DNA of 64,000 bases from Thiomonas delicata (GTDB lineage Bacteria > Pseudomonadota > Gammaproteobacteria > Burkholderiales > Burkholderiaceae_C): assembly GCF_900088825.1 (NCBI RefSeq), contig NZ_LT592170.1:1104852-1168851 (forward strand), given 5' to 3'. Below, piece by piece: positions 20,211 through 28,255 of the stretch (its first letter is position 1; each line of letters begins with the position of its first letter). The notes below the pieces were generated by a model that worked only from the letters and a program-made list of their open reading frames with translations, had not been told where the DNA came from and ran no database searches. The position numbers were made by a program, and so were the translations under genes.

Positions 20211-21935
20211 ATGAATCGTCGAGTGCTGGTAGTTGGCGCGGGGCCGGTTGGTCTGACGTTGGCCTTGCAGCTGAAAAGGTTTGGCGTACCTGTGGACTTG
20301 ATCGAACGGGGCAGTAGTGCCGGGTCCTATTCCAAGGCCCTGAGCCTCAATGCGGCATCCCTGAAGGCATTTCATGGCTTGAGCTTGCAAGAAGAGATCG
20401 CCCAGGCCGGCAAGGCGATCTCGGACATCTATCTCTATTCGGGCGGCAGGCGCTTCTCGCACATCGACAAACACAGACTGGGTGGTCTGTACGACTACTA
20501 CCTGAGTTTGCCCCAACCGCGCACCGAAGAGGTCTTGAGAGAGAAGCTCTGCTCGCTCGGGGGCGTGGTCCACGATGGGCATGAACTCGTCCATTTGCGG
20601 CAAATTCCAGGCGGCGTTGAAGCCACCATCCGCGTTCATCAAGACAATCGGACCGACTCTTCCCGATACGACTTCATCGTAGGGTGCGACGGGGCGCACA
20701 GCACGGTTCGCGAATTGTCTGGAATCGCCTTCTCGGGCAGTGATTACGGGCTCCATTTCGTGATGGGAGACGTAGCCTTCGAAGGTGGTCGTCACCAAGT
20801 CTGGACGACATATCACCTCTGGGATGACGGGTTTCTTATCTTCTTGCCGATGGACAACGGACTGACCCGCTTGGTCGTCGGTCGACGCCAGCCACTCCCC
20901 GCAGGCCGACCCAAGCCGACAGTCTCGTAGCTGCAGGCCTGTTTGGACCGTTACCACGTTCAGGGCTTTCGAATTGCGTCCTTGGCCTGGTCTTCCAGCG
21001 CCCCCATCTTCACGCGCCTTGCCAGCGGTGCGCAGGAAGGAAGAGTTTTCCTCGCCGGGGACGCCCTGCACCTGTTCAGCCCGATTGGCGGGCAAGGGAT
21101 GAACACCGGCATTCAAGATGCCGTCAATCTCGGCTGGAAGCTCGCTTACTACATGCGAGGCCTAGCCGGAAGGCGGCTCTTGAACAGCTACGCCGAGGAA
21201 CGCCTACTCGCGGTCGAGCGAGTAGAGCACTGCACCTCAGAGCACACCCGGGCGATCTTCGGATTGGAAAAGCACGGACCTGTCCACGACCTCTATCGCC
21301 CGGGCTTCGCCAATAGGCGCAGCCTGAGAGACATCGTCGCGCAGCAGTTCTCTGGACTGGCTTTCGACCATTCGGTCTACGGCAGCATGGTGGGCCGACA
21401 CGTACCGTTTTTCCCCGTCAATTCGCCGACTATGGAGGTCGCGAATTCCTATGATCTGCCCAGAACAGGCCGACATGCGATCCTCGTGCCGGAGGGAACA
21501 GATGTGTCCAAATTGGCCAAGATGCGAGCGCGATGGGGGCACGTCTCGCAGAGCTACACGCTCGATAGCGATGGGTACCAGGTTGTGACGGCGGCCCGTC
21601 CGGGAGAGGTCTGTCTGGTTCGCCCTGATGGCTTCATTGGGTTCAGTGGAAACTTGGAGGAGTGCGAGCGGTATCTCGAACGCGTTCACTCGATTTTGGA
21701 TGGGGAGGGCGGTCGGAGTGCGTTGGGGATCCACCACCCGCTTCGGCCCGCTATGACGACAGAAAGCCACGCCCGACCGGCGGACATTCGCGATGCCGTT
21801 CGCATGCCAACTGTCAGGCGTGAGATTCAAGCACTCCATTCGCCCTCAGTTCAACCCCCAATAACTCCGCCAGACGATCGATCGCATGCCATGGCGTTGG
21901 CATCACGGCAAAACTGCAAGCCAACATCAGATTGA
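20211..21935 (+). pseudogene. FAD-dependent aromatic monooxygenase broken by an in-frame TAG
   Basis: It starts MNRRVLVVGAGPVGLTLALQLKR (GxGxxG FAD site) behind AGGAGG. GCDGAHSTVREL (DG motif) lies near 170. After 239 codons a TAG at 20928-20930 interrupts the frame, which then continues without shift into FLAGDALHLFSPIGGQGMNTGIQDA, the GD motif for the FAD ribityl chain. The gene belongs to the PheA/MhpA-like hydroxylases that oxygenate phenolic rings with NAD(P)H. Its C-terminus runs into the deoxyribosyltransferase-derived repeat at about 21776, so the native end is also lost. Two lesions make function unlikely unless the TAG is suppressed or is a sequencing error. Confidence 0.8.
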
Positions 21936-21981
21936 CGGGTAGGCCAAAATCCTCCACCAGACCACCATCGGTCTTGTCGCG
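21775..21981. repeat. Right copy of the ~207-bp deoxyribosyltransferase-3'-end direct repeat
   Basis: It matches 15075-15281 in the same orientation. It includes the last ~55 codons of the intact gene (21814-22368) and about 40 bp beyond its stop (GGCCGGACATTC-like start, GCCGTTCGCA). Together the two copies enclose 6.5 kb of damaged catabolic genes. Confidence 0.75.
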
Positions 21982-22368
21982 CACCCGGCCATCGGCGTCA
22001 CGCCAGACCTTGCGCAGCACCGCACGCCGCTGAGTCGTGCTCCAGGCATCCCCGATCCACCCCGCCACCGGCTTGCCCGTGGCCAGGGCGAAAGCGGCCT
22101 CGAACACAGAGCCGCTGTCGGGCTCCACGCCGCGGAACGGGCTGAGATTCACCAACACCGCATCGCAGGTGCGCAACTGGTGAAGGTTATGCTGGTAAAT
22201 CTGCTCGGCCAACGGCAGCGGCCCTTCCGTATGGACTTCGAGACCATCGGTCGGCGTCACCGCTTCCAGGCCCGCGTGTGCGCAGGCAGCCCGCAGGCGC
22301 GCGTAGCGAGCATCCCGATCTTCAAAGAACAAGTCTGGCCCGGCCAGATAGACCCGTGGTGTTGTCAT
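21814..22368 (-). CDS. Nucleoside 2-deoxyribosyltransferase family protein
   Basis: The product has 184 residues from ATG 22368. MTTPRVYLAGPDLFF, then LRTCDAVLVNLSPFRGVEPDSGSVFEAAFALATGKPVAGW, match the family: Asp and Glu of the catalytic centre lie in DSGSVFE. These enzymes cleave or exchange the base of 2'-deoxynucleosides; related folds also act on NAD or hypermodified nucleotides. It is last in a leftward run that begins at ssb, with its start overlapping the stop of a 44-codon membrane ORF (ATGA). A host or element nucleotide-salvage role, or an anti-phage one, is possible; nothing decides this. Confidence 0.85.
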   Translation of the reverse strand: MTTPRVYLAGPDLFFEDRDARYARLRAACAHAGLEAVTPTDGLEVHTEGPLPLAEQIYQHNLHQLRTCDAVLVNLSPFRGVEPDSGSVFEAAFALATGKPVAGWIGDAWSTTQRRAVLRKVWRDADGRVRDKTDGGLVEDFGLPVNLMLACSFAVMPTPWHAIDRLAELLGVELRANGVLESHA

Positions 22369-22499
22369 TGCCGTTTCCCTCCAAGCCACATTGTTGCCAG
22401 CCCTATCCCAGCGATCACCACAACCGCCTGCCCCGCCGTCTGCATGACCGCCAGATGTCGCTCGGCCATGAACATCACGTTGTAGATCAGCCCATGCAC
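22365..22499 (-). CDS. Small putative membrane protein (44 aa)
   Basis: A GTG at 22499 opens a 44-codon frame, HGLIYNVMFMAERHLAVMQ, followed by one apolar helix AVVVIAGIGLATMWL and a basic tail GGKRQ. Its stop overlaps the deoxyribosyltransferase start. No better start exists upstream, because a stop precedes it in frame. I do not recognise it; the coupling and helix are the only support. Confidence 0.35.
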   Translation of the reverse strand: MHGLIYNVMFMAERHLAVMQTAGQAVVVIAGIGLATMWLGGKRQ

Positions 22500-22552
22500 C
22501 AGAGAGTGGAAGAGAGCTGGCGACCATGGATCCGATGTCCATCGCCTCGCAC

Positions 22553-22825
22553 CTACTCAGCCGCCTCACCGAGCGCCATCACCGAGCCCAAGCTCAAAAC
22601 CGCCGAAATGCAGGCATCCCGATGCGGCAGATGGCCCCAGCGCAAAGAGACCAGCGCCGCACGGGCTGGGTGCAGCGCGACCGCGCTTTGGCCGTTGTTG
22701 CGCATGGCATCCTGCGCCTTGTCGAGGCAGCGGATCGCCGCCTCGATGTCAGCAGGACTAGGGTGCAGGCCGATGCGCGCGAACGCAATAAGCCGTTGCG
22801 GGCATTCAAGCCATTCCTTGAGCAT
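22553..22825 (-). CDS. Hypothetical protein (90 aa)
   Basis: MLKEWLECPQRLIAFARIGL opens a soluble, mainly helical protein with one Cys-containing stretch (DACISAVLSLGSVMALGEAAE). It sits in the leftward ssb-led gene run with short spacers (15 bp to the gene before it). I recognise no family. Composition and codon use match its neighbours, so it is probably a real accessory gene of the mobile element. Confidence 0.5.
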   Translation of the reverse strand: MLKEWLECPQRLIAFARIGLHPSPADIEAAIRCLDKAQDAMRNNGQSAVALHPARAALVSLRWGHLPHRDACISAVLSLGSVMALGEAAE

Positions 22826-22840
22826 GGTGTGGCCTCCTGT

Positions 22841-23053
22841 TCAATCCGCGACGCGCTGGTTGCGCGCGGCCCTGCGACGACGCTTGATTTCCCAGGCCAG
22901 CCGCTTGTAAACGGCCCACAAGAGCTTGGCCGTCGCCCACAGCAGAGGAGACAGAAAAAGCAGCTTGATTCCGAGCGGTGCGCGCATGAACAGGTCCGCG
23001 AACCACACGAGGGCCAAGAGGGCGACGATGAATGTCATGCCGACGTATTGCAT
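22841..23053 (-). CDS. Small membrane protein (70 aa)
   Basis: From ATG 23053, preceded by GAAGGAGT at good spacing, it encodes two apolar stretches (YVGMTFIVALLALVWFADLFM and IKLLFLSPLLWATAKLLWAVY) and a strongly basic tail RRRRAARNQR. It would be an inner-membrane protein with its positive end in the cytoplasm. The longer open frame upstream is ignored because of this clear ribosome site. Function unknown; position suggests an accessory role in the mobile element. Confidence 0.6.
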   Translation of the reverse strand: MQYVGMTFIVALLALVWFADLFMRAPLGIKLLFLSPLLWATAKLLWAVYKRLAWEIKRRRRAARNQRVAD

Positions 23054-23221
23054 ATCGAATACTCCTTCATCAGGCATCGCCCTGGCTGGCCTTGCACCAA
23101 GCATTTTCTGCACCGTTCCACTTCGGATGGGCAAGCAACCAGGCTTCACCCTGGCTCCTGGCAGGGCCGGGTCCCGCAGCAGTTGAAGGGCCGGTGGACG
23201 AGGACTCATTGCAGTAGCGCG

Positions 23222-23428
23222 TCACTGCCGTACCTCCGCGACCGAACGCCTCGCCACTGGCAACGGCAGAGCGCCCTGAGCAATCCGCTCCGCACGAGTG
23301 AGCAGGCCCTGCGCGTAACCGCGCCGGTAAGCCTCGCGCGGCCAGAGCGCCGGATTCGGGTCGCGCCCGGCGAACCCATCGCGATCACCGACCAAGGCAT
23401 CGTTCACGGGGGCGCGTTTGAACATCAT
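23222..23428 (-). CDS. Hypothetical protein coupled to ssb (68 aa)
   Basis: It starts at ATG 23428 (or 23425), overlapping the ssb stop in TCATGATG, so it is translationally coupled to ssb. The protein is short, charged and soluble ([34 protein letters not shown]). I know no family for it; the coupling to ssb suggests a role in element DNA metabolism. Confidence 0.55.
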   Translation of the reverse strand: MMFKRAPVNDALVGDRDGFAGRDPNPALWPREAYRRGYAQGLLTRAERIAQGALPLPVARRSVAEVRQ

Positions 23429-23853
23429 GACGCGCTCCCCGACGGATCGCCCAGCACAGGCCATTCCAGCCCGCCTGTCGCAGTCGCAGCAGCAGCGGCT
23501 GCATCAGCAGGCTTGTCCTTCTCCCGCCGGGTCAACAACAGCAGCTCATCGGCCACGACCTCGGTTGTATACCGCTCCGTCCCATCTTTGTCGGCCCATT
23601 TGCGGGTGCGCAACTGGCCCTCGATATAAGCCTGGGTGCCCTTGGACAAAAAGTCCGCCGCAATCTCGGCCAGTCGCCCGAACAGCACGACGCGCGACCA
23701 TTCGGTGTCTTCACGTCGCTCACCGCCTTTGTCTTTCCAGGCGCGTGAGGTCGCAAGCGCGAGCGTGGCGACGGCCACGCCGTCTGCGGTGTAACGCACC
23801 TCGGGGTCGCGGCCGAGGTGACCGATCAGTTGCACCTTGTTGAGAGAGGGCAT
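23425..23853 (-). CDS. ssb: Single-stranded DNA-binding protein
   Basis: The product has 142 residues. [39 protein letters not shown] is the SSB OB-fold start; [33 protein letters not shown] completes it. The C-terminus is Ala-rich and ends GDPSGSAS rather than in the acidic DDDIPF-like tip of chromosomal SSB, so partner recruitment may differ. Element-borne SSB protects the transferred strand and counters the host SOS response after entry. It heads a leftward run of small genes. Upstream lies an AT-rich promoter region with AAATAGG/CCTATTT arms. Confidence 0.92.
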   Translation of the reverse strand: MPSLNKVQLIGHLGRDPEVRYTADGVAVATLALATSRAWKDKGGERREDTEWSRVVLFGRLAEIAADFLSKGTQAYIEGQLRTRKWADKDGTERYTTEVVADELLLLTRREKDKPADAAAAAATATGGLEWPVLGDPSGSAS

Positions 23854-23968
23854 GCTTCACTCCATCGAGGGGATGGAACGAATAGTACGTAATGCCTAAC
23901 ATCTAGTAAATAGGTATTCCCTATTTTTTTATGCAGATTGACCCAGGGCGTTCATGGGCCGCCGACGA

Positions 23969-24643
23969 TCAGATGGGCTTGCCGAGCCATGCCCAGATCA
24001 CGCGGCCGTGAACGTGCAGGCTGGACGTTTCTTCAGAAGAGATCTCCCATCCCTTGTAGAGGCCATTGTCCGAGTTGACGGACAGGGACTTCGGCATGCG
24101 CTGGATGCGTTTGATAAAGGTTTCGTCGCCGAAGGTGAAGAGGTAGACGCCGTCACGATCGATGGTCTCCACCGATCGATCAATGACGACGATGTCGCCG
24201 TCATTGATCGTGGGCTCCATCGAGTCGCCTGCGACCGTGACCAGCGCAAGCGAAGTCAGCGCCACGCCTGAGTTGCGCAGGATGCGGGCCACGATGTCTT
24301 GACAGACCTGCACAGCGCCGACGCGCAGCTGGGCCTCCAGGTAGCGTCCCGGCCCTGCGGCCGCCTTCAGGTCGTACTGAGGCAGGGTGACCATCCCATC
24401 GACGATGCGCAGGGAGGGGTTGTATCCCCACTCTTCGCGCACCCCCCAGTGTTCCGGTCCGACGACGTCTGAGAAATATTGAAACAGGGCGCCGAGGCGA
24501 GACTTGGCCACGCGACCATGGTGGATCCAGTCCTGTACAGACGGTGGCTTGATCTCCATGGCGCGCGCCAGGGTGACCTTCGACACGCCTTTTTTCAGTC
24601 GCGCCGCCTCTATCGCGGCGCCAAGTTCTTTGCCTGTAAGCAT
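23969..24643 (-). CDS. CI-like repressor with S24 (LexA-type) peptidase domain
   Basis: From ATG 24643 it has 224 residues; a TTG at 24661 would add six. Residues 4-50 form an HTH (VTLARAMEIKPPSVQDWIHHG). The C-terminal half is an S24 peptidase: Ala96-Gly97 is a cleavage site (KAAAGPG), Ser141 in GDSMEP is the nucleophile and Lys178 in FIKR the general base. RecA-stimulated self-cleavage would induce the element on DNA damage, as in phage CI and SXT-type control. It is divergent from a YdaS/Cro-like gene across a repeated operator. Confidence 0.9.
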   Translation of the reverse strand: MLTGKELGAAIEAARLKKGVSKVTLARAMEIKPPSVQDWIHHGRVAKSRLGALFQYFSDVVGPEHWGVREEWGYNPSLRIVDGMVTLPQYDLKAAAGPGRYLEAQLRVGAVQVCQDIVARILRNSGVALTSLALVTVAGDSMEPTINDGDIVVIDRSVETIDRDGVYLFTFGDETFIKRIQRMPKSLSVNSDNGLYKGWEISSEETSSLHVHGRVIWAWLGKPI

Positions 24644-24709
24644 TGCCTTATTTGAACGCAAAGCAAAAAATAAGGCAATGCACTTTTATAAAATAATGCA
24701 ATACCTTAT
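24641..24709. promoter_or_regulatory. Repressor operator region with three ATAAGG half-sites
   Basis: ATAAGGCAATG occurs on the minus strand at 24641-24651 and on the plus strand at 24670-24680. A variant, ATAAGGTATTGCA, lies on the minus strand at 24697-24709. The last two form an inverted pair; the first overlaps the ribosome site and start codon of the repressor gene. The AT-rich gap between the divergent starts must hold both promoters. Confidence 0.6.
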
Positions 24710-24718
24710 ACTGGCCTG

Positions 24719-25012
24719 ATGAGAGCCAACACTCGTCTATCCGAAGCGACCTCAGCCCATGGCGGTCTGTCCGCTTGTGCACGCATGATCGGCGTGAGGC
24801 CCCCCACCCTGCATCAATGGATCAAGGGGCTGCGTCCGGTACCTCCGCGACGATGCCATGCAATCGAGTACGCGCTGGCGGTTCGCCGTTGGGATCTCCG
24901 ACCCAATGACTGGCATCTGATCTGGCCGGAACTGGTGCGCGCACCGGGTGCTCCTGCCGTGACCGAATCCGCGCCCGGCGCCGGGCCACCGCAAGAGGAC
25001 AGCCGTGAATGA
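24719..25012 (+). CDS. YdaS/Cro-like HTH protein
   Basis: The product has 97 residues. SACARMIGVRPPTLHQWIKGLRPVPPRRCHAIEYAL is a Cro/YdaS-type HTH; WDLRPNDWHLIWPEL is the conserved tail seen in YdaS-like proteins. It is divergent from the S24 repressor and opens the rightward early operon, so a Cro-like role opposing the repressor is likely. YdaS proteins were once called antitoxins, but no ydaT partner is present. Confidence 0.8.
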   Translation: MRANTRLSEATSAHGGLSACARMIGVRPPTLHQWIKGLRPVPPRRCHAIEYALAVRRWDLRPNDWHLIWPELVRAPGAPAVTESAPGAGPPQEDSRE

Positions 25013-25214
25013 ACCCCTGAGACTACTCGTGACTGCGGAGGAAGCGGCCCGCATGCTTTCGATGGGCCGATCGACCTTCTGGCGTAACGTCAGCGCGGGG
25101 GTCTTGCCGCAGCCCGTGCGCATCGGCGGCCTCACCCGCTGGCGGATCGCCGATCTGGTGCGGGTGGTGGATCTGGGGGCGCAAACGATGGCGGAGCAGG
25201 GGAGGGCGGCATGA
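25005..25214 (+). CDS. AlpA/excisionase-like HTH protein
   Basis: The product has 69 residues from GTG 25005, overlapping the preceding stop. RLLVTAEEAARMLSMGRSTFWRNVSAGVLPQPVRIGGLTRWRIADL is a MerR-like winged HTH of the AlpA/Xis group, which activates or directs excision of prophage-like elements. No integrase belonging to this left element is in the window, so its target is open. Confidence 0.8.
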   Translation: MNEPLRLLVTAEEAARMLSMGRSTFWRNVSAGVLPQPVRIGGLTRWRIADLVRVVDLGAQTMAEQGRAA

Positions 25215-26452
25215 CGCAGGTCTCTCCCAGCCGTGACATCAGCCCCGCTCCTCTCACCCCACCCACCTGCGACCTGCGCGCCATGCCTCACATGCCGCTG
25301 GACGTGACGCGCCTGCTCAACTCCGACTTCATCGCCCAGACCGACTGCCCCGCCTTCAAGGCCGGCATGACGCTGATGCTGACAAGCTGGCAGCAGGTGC
25401 CAGCCGCCAGCCTGCCGTCGGACGACAGGTCCCTGGCCTGGCTGGCCCACGTCACCCCGCAGCGCTGGCGCAAGATCAAAGACCAGGCCCTGCGCGGCTG
25501 GATGTTGTGCAGCGACGGCCGTTTGTATCACCCCGTCATCGCCGAGTTCGCGCTGGACGCCTTCGACAAAGTGCGAGAGCGCCTCGACGACAGCGCCCCG
25601 GCCCGGCGCATCAGCAGCAGCGCCGAGCGCATGCGCCGCCTGCGCGCCCGGCAGAAAGCCGAGCGTGACGCCGCGTCACAAGCGTCACATGTGACGCCGG
25701 GAGTGACGCTCGGTGACGTCACCAGTGACGTCACATGTGACGGCTGTGACGCGTCACCCGTGACGCCCCCTCCCCACACCCCACCCTCCAAAGAAGAAGA
25801 GAAAGAGAAAGGGAGTGACGCGCGTGACGCGTCACCTGTGACGCCCGGTGTGACGCAAGAAGTGACGCCCGTCACTGCGTCACAGCCCCAGCGTCACCTG
25901 CCCATCCTGCAGGCAATGCCCGCGTCTGCAGGCGCTCACGCGCCTTCGCCGCCCCCCATCTCTCAGACACAAGACACGAGCCCCAACCCGGCGCCGATGG
26001 ACGGCAAAGCCAAAGGCAAACACCCGTCACTCACGCCTGCAGAAAAACAACTCGCCGAGCAACTCTGGCAGCACTACAGCGAGGCCTTCCAGTCCCGCTA
26101 CGACGCGCCACCGCTGCGCGACGGAAAGGTGAACTACCAGCTCGCCAGCCTCACCCGCAGCCTGGGCCAGCAAGCTCCGGCCGTCGCCGTTCACTACCTC
26201 CAGAGCAACCACGACTGGTACGTCCGCAAGGGACACGATCTTGGCACCCTGCTGGCCGATGCCAGCAAGGTGAGAGCCGACTGGATGGCCGCCAGCAAAC
26301 GCGCTGCCCAGCTCGATGCCGTGCGCGCCCGCAACCACCAGCCCCCGCAAACCTCCACCCCGCCCAAGGAGTCCCCACCCGCCCCGGAAACCATCCGAGC
26401 CCAGCTCGCCGCCCTGCAAGAGAAATTCACCCGCCGCGCCGCCAGCGCCTGA
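25211..26452 (+). CDS. DUF1376-like (replication-associated) protein with VTP-repeat linker
   Basis: The product has 413 residues, with an ATGA overlap to alpA. The N-terminal domain (about 25-130: MPHMPLDVTRLLNSDFIAQTDCPAFKAGMTLMLTSWQQVPAASLPSDDRSLA, split by family motifs) fits DUF1376, found in phage and ICE replication genes. Residues 150-240 are a low-complexity linker with repeated VTP/VTPGV units encoded by GTGACGCC-type DNA. The C-terminal part (265-400) is helical and resembles a replisome-loading region. It is likely part of the element's replication or maintenance unit with the ParB gene. Function not proven. Confidence 0.6.
   Translation: MTQVSPSRDISPAPLTPPTCDLRAMPHMPLDVTRLLNSDFIAQTDCPAFKAGMTLMLTSWQQVPAASLPSDDRSLAWLAHVTPQRWRKIKDQALRGWMLCSDGRLYHPVIAEFALDAFDKVRERLDDSAPARRISSSAERMRRLRARQKAERDAASQASHVTPGVTLGDVTSDVTCDGCDASPVTPPPHTPPSKEEEKEKGSDARDASPVTPGVTQEVTPVTASQPQRHLPILQAMPASAGAHAPSPPPISQTQDTSPNPAPMDGKAKGKHPSLTPAEKQLAEQLWQHYSEAFQSRYDAPPLRDGKVNYQLASLTRSLGQQAPAVAVHYLQSNHDWYVRKGHDLGTLLADASKVRADWMAASKRAAQLDAVRARNHQPPQTSTPPKESPPAPETIRAQLAALQEKFTRRAASA
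25665..25897. repeat. Dense GTGAC/GTCAC array inside the DUF1376-like gene
   Basis: I count 22 pentamers GTGAC or GTCAC in 233 bp, several fused as GTGACGTCAC or GTGACGCGTCAC palindromes. Random expectation is about one. The array coincides with the low-complexity linker, so it is free to vary at protein level. It may be a DNA-binding or origin array. Confidence 0.65.
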
Positions 26453-26473
26453 TCCTCTCAACTCCTCCCCACC

Positions 26474-27433
26474 ATGCAAGCGACCGCCATGACCTCCACC
26501 ACAGCCCTTCCCCTGGACTTCGGCACCCCCGGCGCCGACCCGCAGCAACTGCGCGCCGTTCCACTCGATGCCGTGCAGACCGAGAGCGACTTCCCCGTGC
26601 GTCGCCTCGATGCCGACACCCTCGACGACCTGGCCCGGAGTCTTCAAATCGTCGGCCAGCTTCAACCCATCGGCGTGCGCGCCGCAGGGAAGAACTGGTC
26701 ACTGATCTATGGCGAACGGCGCGTGCGCGCTGCCCGACTGCTGGGCTGGCGCACCCTGCTGGCGCGGGTGTTCTCACCCATCGGTGCCGCCCCCGTGGTG
26801 CTGCGCGCCACCGAGAACATGCACCGGCAGGAATTCAGTCTGGAAGATGCCGCCGACACGGTGCTGCGGCTCGTCGGCGCAGGCATGACGCCGCCGAGCA
26901 TCGCCAAGGCCCTCGCCAGGCGCGAGGCCTGGGTGAGCAGCATGCTGTCCTTCGCCCGCAATCCTCTGGCTCGCGAGCTGGCCAGCCTGGGGCGTTTGCA
27001 GTCGGTCTCCGCCTGGGAGTCCTTCGCTGCGCTCGACCAAGCCGAGCAGGGCACCGTGCTGGAGTCCAGCGACACCATCACCGTGGCCCGCTGCGACGAA
27101 GCCCGTCAGGCGTCCCGACAGAAGGAGGCGCGCCGACAACGGCATCTGGCGCCTGCCGCCCCAGAAGCTCCACCCTCTGCGGCGCACGCGGAGGGTGAAG
27201 CGGCACAAGCCTGCGTATCTGCCTCCGCGCAGGCCTGCGCATCCGCCGAACAGGACATCGGCTGGCGAAAAGAAAACCCGCCGCCGGACAACGCTATCAC
27301 CATCACCCTGCGGCAGGGTCAAAAGCAAGCCCTGCAGCGCATCATGGTCGACGAGAACCGTGATCTGGACGACATCCTGCAGGAAGCGGTCGCAGTCTAT
27401 CTGGCCCATCGGCAGGGAGCAGGCCATGAATGA
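26474..27433 (+). CDS. ParB/RepB/Spo0J-family partition protein
   Basis: The product has 319 residues. The ParB N-terminal (CTPase) domain lies at about 28-115, with IGVRAAGKNWSLIYGERRVRAARLLGW and the ATENMHRQEFS motif. The HTH follows (MTPPSIAKALARREAWVSSML, about 140-165). The C-terminus (270-319) is predicted to be a dimerising helix-rich segment. It overlaps the next gene by 8 bp. A ParA-like gene is present but 7 kb away on the other strand, so this ParB may act in stability or gene control of the element. No good ribosome site precedes ATG 26474; ATG 26489 is an alternative. Confidence 0.88.
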   Translation: MQATAMTSTTALPLDFGTPGADPQQLRAVPLDAVQTESDFPVRRLDADTLDDLARSLQIVGQLQPIGVRAAGKNWSLIYGERRVRAARLLGWRTLLARVFSPIGAAPVVLRATENMHRQEFSLEDAADTVLRLVGAGMTPPSIAKALARREAWVSSMLSFARNPLARELASLGRLQSVSAWESFAALDQAEQGTVLESSDTITVARCDEARQASRQKEARRQRHLAPAAPEAPPSAAHAEGEAAQACVSASAQACASAEQDIGWRKENPPPDNAITITLRQGQKQALQRIMVDENRDLDDILQEAVAVYLAHRQGAGHE

Positions 27434-27989
27434 GGCGCAGATGACGACAACACAGGCCGCCCAGGCGCTGTTCACGAGCCTGCTCGATGAACAGGTCCAT
27501 CTGTTTGCAGGAGTCAGCACCCTGAGCATGGACGATGTGCGCCAGAGCCTGTACCTCTTCTGTCTTGAGCACGCCGCAGGCCTGGACGCCTTCAATCCCC
27601 TGCTGGGCACCCCCAAGAACTACATCATGGGCCGCATGTGGGGTCTGGTCGAGCGCTGGCGGCCGATGTCCTCGCTCGATGACATCCTGACCAATGACCA
27701 CGACCAACCCATCCGCCAGAGGCTGCCCGATGTCCTGCAGGCACCGGGGGTGGAGGCCGCGCTCATCGCCAGCGCGCAGCGCCAGGCTGAAGACCAGATC
27801 CGTGACGACCTCGAACTCGCCAGCCGCAAATCCCTGCACGGTCTGCCGACCACAGTCGCCCTGGTCACCCACTGCGACCGGCCTCTCAGCGAAGTGGCCC
27901 GGCTGTGCGGTAAGAACAGATGGCGGCTGCGCCAAGCCGTGCGTCAGCAGAGCAGCGGCTTGGCGCAGGGCGGAGGTCTCGCAGGATAA
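27426..27989 (+). CDS. Hypothetical protein (187 aa), parB-coupled
   Basis: It starts at ATG 27426, eight bases before the parB stop. The product is soluble and helical. The end DRPLSEVARLCGKNRWRLRQAVRQQ resembles an HTH, so it may bind DNA; SMDDVRQSLYLFCLEHAAGL and GTPKNYIMGRMWGLVERW recall sigma-like or phage-regulator helices without a clear match. Its stop overlaps the next start (TAATG). I cannot assign a family. Confidence 0.6.
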   Translation: MNEAQMTTTQAAQALFTSLLDEQVHLFAGVSTLSMDDVRQSLYLFCLEHAAGLDAFNPLLGTPKNYIMGRMWGLVERWRPMSSLDDILTNDHDQPIRQRLPDVLQAPGVEAALIASAQRQAEDQIRDDLELASRKSLHGLPTTVALVTHCDRPLSEVARLCGKNRWRLRQAVRQQSSGLAQGGGLAG

Positions 27990-28255
27990 TGCCGAATATG
28001 AAAACCGTCGGCCACCGGAAGCCCCACACGATCACCCTGCACGCCAGAGCCGGAGCGCTGGAGGAGTTCGGGCGTTTCAACGACGCCTTTCACAGCCTCG
28101 CCCGCACACGCATCCTTCTTCCCAAGGGGGTGTTCAGGCTGTCCCATGAGGAAGCCGACAGGCAGATGACCGAGGGCATCGCCCGCGGCATGGCTTTGTT
28201 GGCAGCGGAGCACAATCAAGGTGCACCTGACGCCACCCGACAAGGCAAGAAGTGA
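27989..28255 (+). CDS. Hypothetical protein (88 aa)
   Basis: It starts at ATG 27989 in TAATG with the preceding stop and ends overlapping the chorismate mutase start (TGATG). The product is basic and soluble: TITLHARAGALEEFGRFNDAFHSLARTRILLPKGVFRLSHEEADRQ, split by no obvious motif. The tight coupling on both sides argues that it is real and expressed with the parB operon. Function unknown. Confidence 0.55.
   Translation: MPNMKTVGHRKPHTITLHARAGALEEFGRFNDAFHSLARTRILLPKGVFRLSHEEADRQMTEGIARGMALLAAEHNQGAPDATRQGKK

Noticed and set aside
23912-23933. AAATAGG/CCTATTT hairpin with T-run as a terminator
   Set aside because: No rightward gene ends here; ssb and the repressor both read leftward. It is more likely part of the ssb promoter or an operator.
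24719-25012. YdaS antitoxin of a toxin-antitoxin pair
   Set aside because: No ydaT-like toxin gene is present; the position opposite an S24 repressor supports a Cro-like role.
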